Part shown: one piece after another, positions 24,766 through 32,634 of the stretch
Layout: each line of letters opens with the position of its first letter
Position numbering within the stretch: position 1 is the stretch's first letter
Assembly: GCF_900198625.1 (NCBI RefSeq)
Contig: NZ_FZPK01000012.1
Span: forward strand, 1-32,634
Source of the DNA: Helicobacter rappini
GTDB taxonomy: Bacteria; Campylobacterota; Campylobacteria; Campylobacterales; Helicobacteraceae
Length of the DNA stretch: 32,634 nucleotides
Direction: 5' to 3'
Program-made: the position numbers and the translations under genes
The notes under the pieces: generated by a model
The model's database searches: none
Told to the model about the DNA's origin: nothing
The model's input: the letters and a program-made list of their open reading frames with translations, nothing else

Positions 24766-25571
24766 GCACGCGCCTTTGATAATATCACAAATATAACACA
24801 GCAACTAGATGATATGAAAGCAGCCAAAAAGAGCTTTATAAAATCTGGTGGAATGCGAAATATATTTAATCCTATATTTAATGCTTGTAATGTTTCAAGT
24901 GTGATTTGCAAATTTGCTATATAAAATACAAGGATAACGATAAAAAAACTCGCCAAAAATGAATCTATTAGGGCAAGTTTAAATAAGCTTCTATTGCGTA
25001 TCCAAATATTTGCCCCCATAATATCCATAATCTCCATTTTATCCTTATTGACATAACGCCATATCTCAATTTGCTTTAACATAAGCATAAAGCTAACAAC
25101 TGCTAGAATCACCGCAAAAGTAATAACGCTAAATTTAATAAAACTCAATAAAGTATAGTTTTCTAAATGCCTTTTTGAAAAAGTATCAACGGATAATACA
25201 TTAGGATTTTTTTTCAACACTGCTTCAATCGTGCTTAATCTCTCTGTGCTTGGAAAATACTCTAAGCTTAAGCTATAAAAATAGGGTAATTGCCTTGTTA
25301 GATTCGTAAGATTTGTATCATTAATATCTTTTGTAAGTTTTGCAATAGAATCTTTTGGATTAATCTCTGTTAATGCCTTTGCTTCGACTATTTTTTTACG
25401 CACAGAATCAAAGCTAATGGGCTTTTTAGCCGTGATTCCAATAGCATATTTTTGCGTAATGAAACGCTCTTGATTTGCTACAATACGCTCTAAAATAAGC
25501 AGACATTGCAAGCTAAAAAGCATGGTAATAAGCGGTATAAGTAAGGATAAATGTTGTTTAAGCGTATTCAT
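24762..25571 (-). CDS. ftsX: cell division membrane protein FtsX
   Basis: Integral membrane subunit that relays FtsE ATP hydrolysis to periplasmic murein hydrolase activators. The 269 residues show four hydrophobic segments (about 7-25, 145-170, 195-225 and 245-265). An extracytoplasmic domain lies between the first and second (about 30-140), as in the family. It overlaps ftsE by 14 bp and the EnvC-like gene by 4 bp, so the three proteins are translated together. Sequence conservation in FtsX is low; topology and position carry the assignment. Confidence 0.92.
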   Translation of the reverse strand: MNTLKQHLSLLIPLITMLFSLQCLLILERIVANQERFITQKYAIGITAKKPISFDSVRKKIVEAKALTEINPKDSIAKLTKDINDTNLTNLTRQLPYFYSLSLEYFPSTERLSTIEAVLKKNPNVLSVDTFSKRHLENYTLLSFIKFSVITFAVILAVVSFMLMLKQIEIWRYVNKDKMEIMDIMGANIWIRNRSLFKLALIDSFLASFFIVILVFYIANLQITLETLQALNIGLNIFRIPPDFIKLFLAAFISSSCCVIFVILSKARA

Positions 25572-26229
25572 GGATTAAACCTTCTTTAATTTCTATTTTT
25601 CTATATTTTAGATTCAAATGCTTTGGGATTCTATGCGTTACAACGACTATTGTAATGTTTAATTGCTCGTTTGATGACTTCAAAAGTCCCCAAATCATAT
25701 CGCTAGAATAATCATCAAGATTCCCTGTAGGCTCATCACAGAGAATAAGCCTTGGTCTATGTGCTATTGCTCTTGCTAGAGCTACTCTTTGTTGCTCTCC
25801 ACCGCTTAATTCCTGCGGATATTTATTTGCTTTATGTAAAAGGCTAATGTGAGAGAGTAATTTTTCTGCTTGGGTTTTTATCTCTGTTTTTGGAAATTTA
25901 TTAATAATCATAGGTAATGCGATATTTTTTTCTACATTCCAATCTTGTATAAGCTTATAATCTTGGAAAACAATCCCCATTTTACGCCGCAAAAGCATGA
26001 GTTTATGACTGCTAATCTTTTTCATATTAGAATGCAAAACACTAAGCTCACCTTCTTGCACGCTGATATTGCCATAAATGGAACGCAAAAGTGTGCTTTT
26101 ACCGCTACCACTCGCACCTGAAATAAACACAAAATCTTTGGGATATATATTGAAACTTGCATTTTTTATCACAAGCCCTGTGCGTTTGTAGCCTAGACAA
26201 AGTTGCTTTGCTTTTATAATCGTATCCAT
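25558..26229 (-). CDS. ftsE: cell division ATP-binding protein FtsE
   Basis: ABC-type ATPase of 223 residues that pairs with FtsX at the septum. Walker [13 protein letters not shown] (near 40-51), a Q-loop (GIVFQDYKL), signature [14 protein letters not shown], Walker [13 protein letters not shown] and the H-loop VTHR are all present. The wording of the Walker B and Q-loop regions is typical of FtsE/LolD-type ATPases, and the overlap with ftsX decides for FtsE. It follows trmB after about 14 bp. Confidence 0.96.
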   Translation of the reverse strand: MDTIIKAKQLCLGYKRTGLVIKNASFNIYPKDFVFISGASGSGKSTLLRSIYGNISVQEGELSVLHSNMKKISSHKLMLLRRKMGIVFQDYKLIQDWNVEKNIALPMIINKFPKTEIKTQAEKLLSHISLLHKANKYPQELSGGEQQRVALARAIAHRPRLILCDEPTGNLDDYSSDMIWGLLKSSNEQLNITIVVVTHRIPKHLNLKYRKIEIKEGLIHEYA

Positions 26230-26243
26230 TTATAACCTTTATG

Positions 26244-27764
26244 CTAGTTTGCTGTTTTTATAGAATCTTTTTTAGTAGATTCTAGTTTATTGGAATCTTG
26301 CTTAGAATCTAGCGTGATAGAAGCAGATTCTATAGCCTCTTGCAATATTTTACATAAAAATTTGTGTGCTTGTAAATGAGAGCGGATAGATAAGGGCTTT
26401 TTTAGATAATGTAATTTATGATTAGAATCTAGGATTAAATAAGTATTAAAAGGCATATAAAAACTACCAAAAGTAAGATTAGCAATGCTTATATTTTCAC
26501 TCGCACTAGATTGTGTGGAGTATATATCGCCGATACTAATGAATATAGAATCTTGTATCCACTTCTTATTGCATAAAGATTCTAGAATTTTGTTGTGTTG
26601 TGTTGTGTTAGAATCTGGAAACTTGTCATTTTGAGCCTTTGAAAAAGGCGAAAAATCTTTTTTAGATTCCATTTTAGAATCTTGCGTACAATCCCTTGTA
26701 GATTCTGTATTAGATATTTCGCTACGCTCAACATGACAATTTGTTGTAGATTCTAGATTTTCTACCAAATCTAGGCAGGGTTTAGGGTGCATGTTTTTAG
26801 AATCTAGATTCTGTATTGCTTGGTTTCTAGTATTTATAGAATCTACTTTTCTTTCTAAACTCGGTAAAGAAAACACGCCCCCAAGGCTATCATGATTTTG
26901 CTGTCTAAAATCATGCTGAAAAATACGCATTTCATAAATATCCTTTTTCATATTGCTCCATCTTGCCTCATATTTACTTACAATATCTATATCCTTATTT
27001 TTTAGAATCTCAAAATGCGTAAAATCCGCACTCATCGCTTCTTTCATACTATCTAACACATATTCATAGTCATCACTACGCAGATTGATATGCCCTGTAT
27101 CCTTTAAGATTCTAAAGCTATTTTCTAAAAATTCCCTATGAAATACTCTTCTATGCTTTGCCTTATTCCAAGGGACTGGAAAATGCAGGAATATGGTCTC
27201 TACGCTTTTCTTACTTAAGGCTTGAATGCCAAGCCTTGCATCAAAATCACAGATAAAAAGATTCTCTAAATGATACAATTCTATCGCATTTATAACCTGC
27301 CTTACTGAAGGCGTGTGTATCTCAAAGCCTAAGATTAGCTTTTGTGGATTTTTCTTCGCTAAATCAAGGATATGTCGCCCACTACCAAAACCTATTTCAA
27401 TATAATCTGGCGTTAATGCAGAAAGTCTTTCAAGATTCACTAAATAGCCTAGCTGCATACCTCTTGTATGCTTATTTTGTGTTTGATTTAAATTATGTGT
27501 AATTACATTAAGATGAGATGCGATAAATTGCAATACTTTTTTAATGAATAAAAGATTGCTAGGACGCGTGATTTTATCAACCTTATATAAAAAGTCATTC
27601 GCCCTTTTCACACATCGTATAAAAAACATCTCTTCTTCATGGATTATAGGGATTAAAAAAAGATTATTAAATCTCTTATTCACAAGCATTTCTTTTATAA
27701 TAAAATCATCGTGTGCTATATCGCTATCATATATAAACATGTCTTTGCTAATAAAATGCGGCAT
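26244..27764 (-). CDS. trmB: tRNA (guanine-N7)-methyltransferase with long C-terminal insertion
   Basis: Methylates G46 in the variable loop of tRNA. The core (about 105-285 of 506 residues) has the AdoMet motif YIEIGFGSGRHILDLAKK (121-138) and the family motif FLHFPVPWNKAKHRR (192-206). An N-terminal extension of about 100 residues is usual in Helicobacter and Campylobacter. Between about 290 and 400 lies a low-complexity Ser/Asp/Lys/Asn-rich insertion that reads through a dispersed palindromic repeat (residues about 342-377, with CHVERSEIS and KAQNDK) and a TGTTG pentanucleotide repeat. The frame stays open and resumes with a conserved-looking tail (400-485). It is flanked by flpA (9 bp) and ftsE (14 bp) in the C. 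jejuni order. Confidence 0.9.
   Translation of the reverse strand: MPHFISKDMFIYDSDIAHDDFIIKEMLVNKRFNNLFLIPIIHEEEMFFIRCVKRANDFLYKVDKITRPSNLLFIKKVLQFIASHLNVITHNLNQTQNKHTRGMQLGYLVNLERLSALTPDYIEIGFGSGRHILDLAKKNPQKLILGFEIHTPSVRQVINAIELYHLENLFICDFDARLGIQALSKKSVETIFLHFPVPWNKAKHRRVFHREFLENSFRILKDTGHINLRSDDYEYVLDSMKEAMSADFTHFEILKNKDIDIVSKYEARWSNMKKDIYEMRIFQHDFRQQNHDSLGGVFSLPSLERKVDSINTRNQAIQNLDSKNMHPKPCLDLVENLESTTNCHVERSEISNTESTRDCTQDSKMESKKDFSPFSKAQNDKFPDSNTTQHNKILESLCNKKWIQDSIFISIGDIYSTQSSASENISIANLTFGSFYMPFNTYLILDSNHKLHYLKKPLSIRSHLQAHKFLCKILQEAIESASITLDSKQDSNKLESTKKDSIKTAN
26591..26609. repeat. TGTTG pentanucleotide repeat inside trmB
   Basis: Nearly four perfect copies of the 5-bp unit TGTTG. The unit is not a multiple of three, so gain or loss of one copy would shift the trmB frame near residue 390, after the catalytic core. 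Confidence 0.75.
26633..26739. repeat. palindromic dispersed repeat inserted in trmB
   Basis: The ends are inverted copies of TTGTCAT(T/G)TTGAGC, each followed by GCGAAAAATCT or GCGAAATATCT after a small hairpin (GCCTTT...AAAGGC in the left arm). The right arm is 26711-26739 read in reverse. Units of this GTCAT-TTGAGC type are scattered in many bacterial genomes, and when translated give CHVERSE- and KAQNDK-like peptides, as seen here. Confidence 0.75.
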
Positions 27765-27773
27765 ATTTTAGCC

Positions 27774-29120
27774 CTACTTTTTTGCTGAATCTTGCTTAGC
27801 TGTATTTGCATTTTGTGGCTCTGGCGATACAGGTTGTGCTGGTTGTAAAACCGGTATATTTGGTGCTGCTGGTTGTGGTGCAAGTTGCAGGGTAACTTGT
27901 CTGCTTCGAGTAGATTCTATACCATATTTATCCACACCGACAACATGATAGGTATAGCTTACACCCTCTTTTATACTTCTATCTGTAAAGCTTGTATTTT
28001 GTGCTTGATTAAATTTATTGTTTGTGCCATCACTGCCACTACGATATACAATATAGCTCGTTGAACGATTATCACTTGCCCCTTCCCATGCGATTATTGC
28101 ACTTGTATTTTCTATCGCACCTTTTGTTAGATTTGGTGCAAGTGGTGGTGGAAGTGTCTGTCCGCCAACGCCATTTTCTTGCAAGTTTGATTCCAATTTA
28201 TATTTATCAATCGCACTGACTTTATAATATCTTATAGCCCCGTGTGAATCTATTTTATCGGTATAAGATTCCCTTGTTACAAAAGCGATTTTTCTATAAT
28301 TATCATTTAGAGTATTTGATACATACACATTGTAGCCAATCACATCTTTGGAATCACTTTTATCCCATTCTAGCCAAATTTCACGCAATCTATTTTGCGT
28401 GGTTTTAATGCCTGCTACAACAGGCGGCAATGCCCTTGTTTTGCCGACTACTAGCTGACTTGGCACAGATTTTGTGCCATCATGACTTTGGGCTATAACT
28501 CTGTAGGTATGCTCTGCTCCATTTTCTATATTTCTATCAAAAAATTCTACTAACATGCGATTTGTTGTCGAACCAATGGCAATGAACTTCCCCTTTTTCT
28601 CTTGCTTTTCAATAATATAGTTCTTTACAATAGGATTTGGACTAGGACTCCAAAAAATCTTAATCTTTTGTGCGTAATCTTGCGAGGCATATACAAAGCT
28701 CACAGGATCTATAAAAGAAGTTTTTACCTTTAGTGGTGTGCTTTTCTTTGATACTTTAGAATCTTTTCCTACTGCTGCAATCGCATAGGTATATTCAGTT
28801 TGTGGTTCTAGCTTATCGTCATAATAATGCGTTGAAAAGGCATTTTTTATAAAAGCGATTGTCTCAAACTCTTTCTTTTTATTCTCACGATAAATCACAT
28901 AGCCATCGATATTTGTCGTATCTTCTGGTGTTTTCCACTCAAAGCCAACAGAAGTTACATCAGGCAATGCACGAAAGGTTTTAACAACAGGTAAATTAGG
29001 ATCTATCTCATCTTTTATACCCATAAAGCTAAAGATTTTTGAACTTGAACATGCAGAAAATAACACTACATGCAGCAATAAAAATAACATAATAAGACAT
29101 TGTCTATATACATAAATCAT
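27774..29120 (-). CDS. flpA: fibronectin type III domain lipoprotein, FlpA-like
   Basis: Predicted surface or outer-membrane lipoprotein of 448 residues. A hydrophobic signal ends at FSAC (Cys24), giving an acceptable lipobox. Four FN3-type modules follow (about 48-135, 138-232, 235-328 and 330-420), each with the module's W/Y core and the Y-x-V/I pattern near its end (TYAIAAVGK, TYRVIAQS, YYKVSAID, TYHVVGVD). A Pro/Gln-rich tail closes the protein. In C. jejuni the gene in the same position (Cj1279c) encodes FlpA, which binds host fibronectin; the syntenic neighbours (RluA upstream, trmB downstream) support orthology. Fibronectin binding in this organism is inferred. Confidence 0.87.
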   Translation of the reverse strand: MIYVYRQCLIMLFLLLHVVLFSACSSSKIFSFMGIKDEIDPNLPVVKTFRALPDVTSVGFEWKTPEDTTNIDGYVIYRENKKKEFETIAFIKNAFSTHYYDDKLEPQTEYTYAIAAVGKDSKVSKKSTPLKVKTSFIDPVSFVYASQDYAQKIKIFWSPSPNPIVKNYIIEKQEKKGKFIAIGSTTNRMLVEFFDRNIENGAEHTYRVIAQSHDGTKSVPSQLVVGKTRALPPVVAGIKTTQNRLREIWLEWDKSDSKDVIGYNVYVSNTLNDNYRKIAFVTRESYTDKIDSHGAIRYYKVSAIDKYKLESNLQENGVGGQTLPPPLAPNLTKGAIENTSAIIAWEGASDNRSTSYIVYRSGSDGTNNKFNQAQNTSFTDRSIKEGVSYTYHVVGVDKYGIESTRSRQVTLQLAPQPAAPNIPVLQPAQPVSPEPQNANTAKQDSAKK

Positions 29121-29155
29121 ATACCATGCTCCTTGTAATATTTCGTATTTAGAAT

Positions 29156-30142
29156 CTAGTTTCTTGCAATTTTTCTTAATTCATCTTGCCATTGAGATAA
29201 AAATGCTTCTAGCTTACTTTCATAGTTAATAAAATTTTCATTTAGGAATTTTAGCAAATCTTTGGGTATTTTTGCACTAAAAACATTTCCATCAAAATAA
29301 AGTAGCTGTGCGTGTAGTAGCATTTTTGTCTTATATGTGCTTTTTAGATTCTCTGGGCTATAGAGCATATCACCATAGATATAGCGTTGCAGTGTGCTTA
29401 AATGCACCCGTATTTGATGTGTCCTACCACTAAAAAGCCGCACACCAATAAGCTCAAATACCCCATTTTTACTCTCCATAATCTTTCTAAACTCACTTTT
29501 AGAATCTCTTGCGAATGGATATTTTTCTTTATCAAGCTTTGCCATTTTCAAGCGATTATTAGGATTTCTCCCCATATAGCATTCCACAAAAGTGTTATGT
29601 TGCAAGGCTTTATTAATCACGCAGATATAGATTCTACCCATTGTGCGATTTTGCAGCATTTCAGCAAAACGCAAATGACTAGCATTATTCTTTGCTACTA
29701 AAATCGCCCCGCTTGTATCCTTATCAAGCCTATGCACGATACCAAACCTCATTTCTCCATTAATCGTTGATAATTCATAATTTTTTGCGCTTAAATAATC
29801 AGTGAGTGTAACTTCTTTCACACTTGGGGCATGATGGACGACTAGATTTCTTGGCTTATTAAGGATAAGATAATCGCTATTTTCATGTATCACTTCTATA
29901 TCTAGCCCCTGTATTAACTCATCTGTGTTTATTACTTTTGAAGTATTTTTTATTGTATAGATTTCAATACAAGCGCCTTTTTTTAGAATCTGTGATTTTT
30001 TTGTATTTTTTTCATTCATTTTTACAAGATTAGATTCTATCCATTGACTAGCTTGTGAGCGTGAAATCTTTAGAATCTCTTGCAATGCGTTATCAAGCCG
30101 CATATAATCATGTAAAATACAAAAATGATACAGCAATTCCAT
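29156..30142 (-). CDS. RluA-family pseudouridine synthase
   Basis: Converts uridine to pseudouridine in rRNA or tRNA. An S4 RNA-binding domain (about 15-75, RLDNALQEILKISRSQASQWI) is followed by the catalytic domain with the active-site motif GIVHRLDKDTSGAILVAK (catalytic Asp in HRLD) and the late motif FSGRTHQIRVHL. I place the start at the ATG at 30140-30142 because TTAGGA lies 6 nt before it; an in-frame GTG five codons upstream overlaps that ribosome site. The product is about 328 residues. It is the first gene of the flpA-trmB-ftsEX transcript. The exact target site (RluB/C/D subtype) cannot be told. Confidence 0.93.
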   Translation of the reverse strand: MELLYHFCILHDYMRLDNALQEILKISRSQASQWIESNLVKMNEKNTKKSQILKKGACIEIYTIKNTSKVINTDELIQGLDIEVIHENSDYLILNKPRNLVVHHAPSVKEVTLTDYLSAKNYELSTINGEMRFGIVHRLDKDTSGAILVAKNNASHLRFAEMLQNRTMGRIYICVINKALQHNTFVECYMGRNPNNRLKMAKLDKEKYPFARDSKSEFRKIMESKNGVFELIGVRLFSGRTHQIRVHLSTLQRYIYGDMLYSPENLKSTYKTKMLLHAQLLYFDGNVFSAKIPKDLLKFLNENFINYESKLEAFLSQWQDELRKIARN

Positions 30143-30187
30143 TTGTTTTCCTAACACGAAATTAATAAATGAATTTTAGCGAAAACT

Positions 30188-30196
30188 TGCTATAAT
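30188..30196 (+). promoter_or_regulatory. extended -10 promoter of the structured RNA
   Basis: TGC directly followed by a perfect TATAAT. The predicted transcription start is about 30203, which coincides with the 5' strand of the closing stem of the candidate RNA. It is divergent from the RluA gene. Confidence 0.65.
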
Positions 30197-30202
30197 TTTG
30201 CT

Positions 30203-30420
30203 GCCTAGAGGTTTCGTGTTTCTCTTTTATAATTGGTAGTCTATTTAAAATATATTTTTGGGTTACGCTTTAGAGCTATGTGTGTCGGTATTTCTGTTCT
30301 ATTTTTATAGTGAAGGGCTTGATAAGCTTTAAGATCTGCCGCCTAATTAACTCGCAAGACCCTATTTGTTGTAGCTTTAGTCGGGCTTACACAATACACG
30401 AGAGTAGCGGATCTTTGGGT
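30203..30420 (+). ncRNA. ssrS: candidate 6S RNA upstream of purD
   Basis: A stretch of about 218 nt without coding character, starting at a strong promoter, whose ends pair. CCTAGAGGTT (30204-30213) pairs with 30410-30419 (10 pairs, several G-U) and TCGTGT (30214-30219) pairs with ACACGA (30396-30401) across an asymmetric bulge. Inside, TAGAGCTA (30271-30278) pairs with TAGCTTTA (30372-30379), and CTATTTTTATAG (30299-30310) is a small hairpin. A long closed rod with internal bulges, its size, and a purine gene next to it fit 6S RNA, the regulator of housekeeping RNA polymerase. I cannot exclude another structured RNA or a long purD leader. No U-tract terminator is visible, so the 3' end would need processing. 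Confidence 0.5.
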
Positions 30421-30446
30421 ATAAGATTCTAACACAAAGGCATATT

Positions 30447-31772
30447 TTGCAAAACTCATATAATACACTACAATCAATCAATGTTTTAATTATCGGCAAT
30501 GGTGGGCGAGAATACAGCATAGCCCTTGCCTTGCAGCAAGATAAAAAAGTAAATAAAATCTTTTTCACTCCAGAAAATCCAGCCGCAACGCTATTTTTCA
30601 ATGCAGGACATTTTAGCTATAAAAACCATGATGAATTATTAACACATATAAAAGCACATAATATAGACTTTGTTATCATAGGACCAGAAGCCCCACTCAT
30701 GCAAGGTGTGAGTGATTTTTTAGAATCTAATAATATTTTAGTCTTTGGTCCAAGTTATGCAAACGCAAGGCTTGAAGGCTCAAAGGCTTATATGAAAAGC
30801 TTTATTCATAAGCTAAACATTCCTACCGCAAGATATAAGGAAATCACACTAAACAATATAGAAACAGGATATAGCTTTATAGACGCCCTGCCCTTACCTA
30901 TCGTGCTTAAAGCAAGCGGACTTTGTGGTGGTAAAGGTGTGTTGATACTAGATTCTAAAGAAGAGGCAAAGAAGCAATTATTACTTATGCTAGAGGGCAA
31001 ACTCTTTGGTGATGCAGGGAAAGAAGTCGTTATTGAAGAGTTTTTAGATGGTTATGAGTTATCTGTATTTGCTTTAAGTAATGGAAATGATTATGTCGTA
31101 TTACCAGCATGTCAAGACCATAAAAGATTATTTGATAATGATAAAGGACCAAATACAGGTGGTATGGGTGCTTATACAAACCTGCCTCAAAAACTCTATA
31201 ATAAAGTTTTAGAAGAAAAGATTAAAGATAAGATTCTAACTCCAACCTTTAACGCACTAAAAGAGAATAACACACCCTATAAAGGCGTAATATTTGCAGG
31301 GATTATGGTGGTAAAAAATGAGCCATACTTACTTGAATATAATGTGCGTTTTGGCGATCCAGAATGCGAAGTCTTAATGCCGCTTTTAAAGACTTCAGCC
31401 CTAGAGCTTATGTATAGCTATGCTAAGGGTGAGAGTTTAGAATCTATTGCCTTTCATGATAGTTGTGTTGTATGTGTGGTAATGACTAGTAGCGATTACG
31501 CACAAGATTCTAAATCAAGCGATTATCCAGCAAAAATAACTTTTAATGATATAAATCCAAAAGACATAAATACAGAATACGGACATCTCGTATTTGCAAA
31601 TACAAGCTTAAAAGATTCTGTATTACATGCAAATAGCGGAAGAAGCATAGTTGCCATTGGTAAAGGCAAAAGCCTACAAGAAGCCAGAGATAATGCTTAT
31701 AGACTTGTAGAAAAGATAGATTTCAAAGGTAAGCATTACAGAAAAGACATTGCGTATCAAGCATTGCGGTAG
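30447..31772 (+). CDS. purD: phosphoribosylamine-glycine ligase
   Basis: Joins phosphoribosylamine and glycine with ATP, the second step of purine synthesis. The 441 residues show the N-terminal VLIIGNGGREYSIALAL (near 13-29), the ATP-grasp region with LPIVLKASGLCGGKGVLIL and EEFLDGYELSVFAL, the PNTGGMGAYTNLP signature, and EYNVRFGDPECEVLMPLL. The start appears to be TTG at 30447: AAAGG lies 6 nt before it, and no in-frame ATG precedes the conserved NVLIIGNGG block. A TATAAT at 30459-30464 inside the first codons is probably chance. It lies downstream of the candidate 6S RNA and may be read from the same promoter. Confidence 0.96.
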   Translation: MQNSYNTLQSINVLIIGNGGREYSIALALQQDKKVNKIFFTPENPAATLFFNAGHFSYKNHDELLTHIKAHNIDFVIIGPEAPLMQGVSDFLESNNILVFGPSYANARLEGSKAYMKSFIHKLNIPTARYKEITLNNIETGYSFIDALPLPIVLKASGLCGGKGVLILDSKEEAKKQLLLMLEGKLFGDAGKEVVIEEFLDGYELSVFALSNGNDYVVLPACQDHKRLFDNDKGPNTGGMGAYTNLPQKLYNKVLEEKIKDKILTPTFNALKENNTPYKGVIFAGIMVVKNEPYLLEYNVRFGDPECEVLMPLLKTSALELMYSYAKGESLESIAFHDSCVVCVVMTSSDYAQDSKSSDYPAKITFNDINPKDINTEYGHLVFANTSLKDSVLHANSGRSIVAIGKGKSLQEARDNAYRLVEKIDFKGKHYRKDIAYQALR

Positions 31773-31825
31773 AATCTTTTGCGTGTTATTTGTCTATGAT
31801 TTGAGATAAGTTTGAAGATGGATGT

Positions 31826-31927
31826 ATGGTTAAGAACCGCTGCTTTATAGTTATCGCTATGCTACTATCAGCTGTATTTGGCGTTATTGCTTTTTATCTT
31901 GATTTCAGGGATAAATATTCATTATAG
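31826..31927 (+). CDS. possible 33-residue single-pass membrane peptide
   Basis: ATG at 31826 opens a frame of 33 codons with a lysine/arginine start (MVKNR), a hydrophobic segment of about 20 residues (CFIVIAMLLSAVFGVIAFYL), and a charged end (DFRDKYSL). An in-frame stop stands at 31802. The ribosome site is weak (GAAG at about 9 nt). It lies 53 bp after purD. It could be a real small membrane protein or a chance frame. Confidence 0.3.
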   Translation: MVKNRCFIVIAMLLSAVFGVIAFYLDFRDKYSL

Positions 31928-32634
31928 TTTTATCTGTTTTTACCTAAATCCAATAACATAGCTTTGATCACTACAAGCACAAATGTGTATCTAACAAGGG
32001 TTTTAAAAAGCCATTGTCTAGCTAAAAAGCTTTAAACTCATAAACTTAAACACTTAGCATTATTTTTTAAGAATCTATTTTGTGATATTTGTGTCTTTCA
32101 TAGATTAAGAAAAGCCATTATATACCCCCAGCGTTATAAAATTACTCTCAAACTACATAAATAAGGGAATTGCAAACATACTACATAATCACATGTTTAT
32201 AATTCTGTATAACCTTTTGTATAACCTTTTAAGATTAAATCAAAAAATTACAAGTAAAATAACACATATTCCAAAGATTTTAACCCTTTAAAATACCCTT
32301 ACATTATAACTTAAAATCTAATCCTTTTTTATATATGATTTTTATCTAGTGATTATATATTACATTTTCACTTTACAAAGTGTTACAAACCAAGCAATAC
32401 AAAATTACAAATTAATTAATACTTTGATACAAATTAAAATTACACACAATACAAAAACATTAAAGACTAGATACAAACTTAATAAAACATACAATACAAA
32501 CATTACTAACAAACAAAAGATTAAAAGATACATTAAAAACATAAAAAGGTATTAAAACATGATTTGTATTTAGATTGTGATTAGCTTGTAATAAATGTAT
32601 GATTAAGTTATGCAGGTAATATTAAAGTATGTTT
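31928..32634. other. AT-rich terminal stretch, no gene seen
   Basis: No convincing gene. It contains a 12-bp tandem repeat (32206-32229) and, from about 32380 to 32560, a plus strand almost without G and full of TACAAA/ATACAA motifs. A 68-codon frame there (32349-32555) is a by-product of the composition and lacks a ribosome site. Confidence 0.5.
32206..32229. repeat. 12-bp tandem repeat, two copies
   Basis: TGTATAACCTTT occurs twice in direct succession (32206-32217 and 32218-32229). It could be a binding-site pair, but two copies are too few to name an iteron array. Confidence 0.7.

Noticed and set aside
30203-30420. tmRNA, SRP RNA, RNase P RNA or purine riboswitch as identity of the structured RNA
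   Set aside because: The tmRNA 5' end, SRP GGAA/AGCA loop, RNase P core words and purine-aptamer loops are not visible; 6S-like architecture fits better.
32206-32229. Replication origin or iteron cluster
   Set aside because: Only two repeat copies, no DnaA-box array, and no dnaA or plasmid rep gene nearby.
32349-32555. 68-codon Lys/Asn/Ile/Thr-rich frame
   Set aside because: Produced by a G-poor AT tract, no ribosome site, low-complexity product.
1-32634. CRISPR array, tRNA or rRNA genes, complete insertion sequence
   Set aside because: No regularly spaced repeat arrays, no cloverleaf with the T-loop consensus, and no intact transposase were seen on either strand.

Overview
The window is a low-GC chromosomal segment that looks like Helicobacter (Campylobacterota), probably an enterohepatic or otherwise non-pylori species. 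The pointers are an ArsS-type histidine kinase, a sigma54-driven flgG, a divergent PpiD-like gene next to ftsA-ftsZ, and the run RluA - flpA - trmB - ftsE - ftsX - EnvC-like, which is the gene order known from Campylobacter jejuni around Cj1280c-Cj1275c. The octamer TAGAATCT/AGATTCTA is scattered densely through genes and spacers.

Layout. 1-2045: an ArsS-family sensor kinase without a response regulator beside it, with a 12-G tract just downstream, and a divergent gene for a small glycine-rich membrane-like protein with an N-terminal 18-bp tandem repeat. 2319-10389: four minus-strand genes packed as one unit (mod - AlbA_2 protein - RhuM-family protein - res), that is, a type III restriction-modification system with two extra genes nested between its methylase and its nuclease. 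This is the strongest candidate for an unusual system. 10724-12121: flgG with a textbook sigma54 site, and a gamma-class carbonic anhydrase. 12563-13003: a small secreted four-cysteine protein. 13355-13917: a decayed MuB-like transposition gene. 14078-15994: argB and an FkbM methyltransferase with a 13-T tract directly against its -10 box. 16446-16706: a small HTH-like gene in AT-rich DNA.

17310-22371 and 22654-30142 are two minus-strand blocks of cell-envelope and division genes: PpiD-like - ftsA - ftsZ - amino-acid ABC ATPase; and RluA - flpA - trmB - ftsE - ftsX - EnvC-like - nth. FtsE, FtsX and the degenerate-LytM EnvC-like protein would together control septal murein hydrolysis, while FtsA and FtsZ build the ring. 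trmB carries an in-frame insertion made partly of a palindromic dispersed repeat. 30203-30420 holds a likely structured RNA (best guess 6S RNA) with its own extended -10 promoter, followed by purD (TTG start). The last 860 bases contain only a possible 33-residue membrane peptide, a 12-bp tandem repeat and a strongly G-depleted tract.

All assignments come from reading the sequence and translations; no database search was run.
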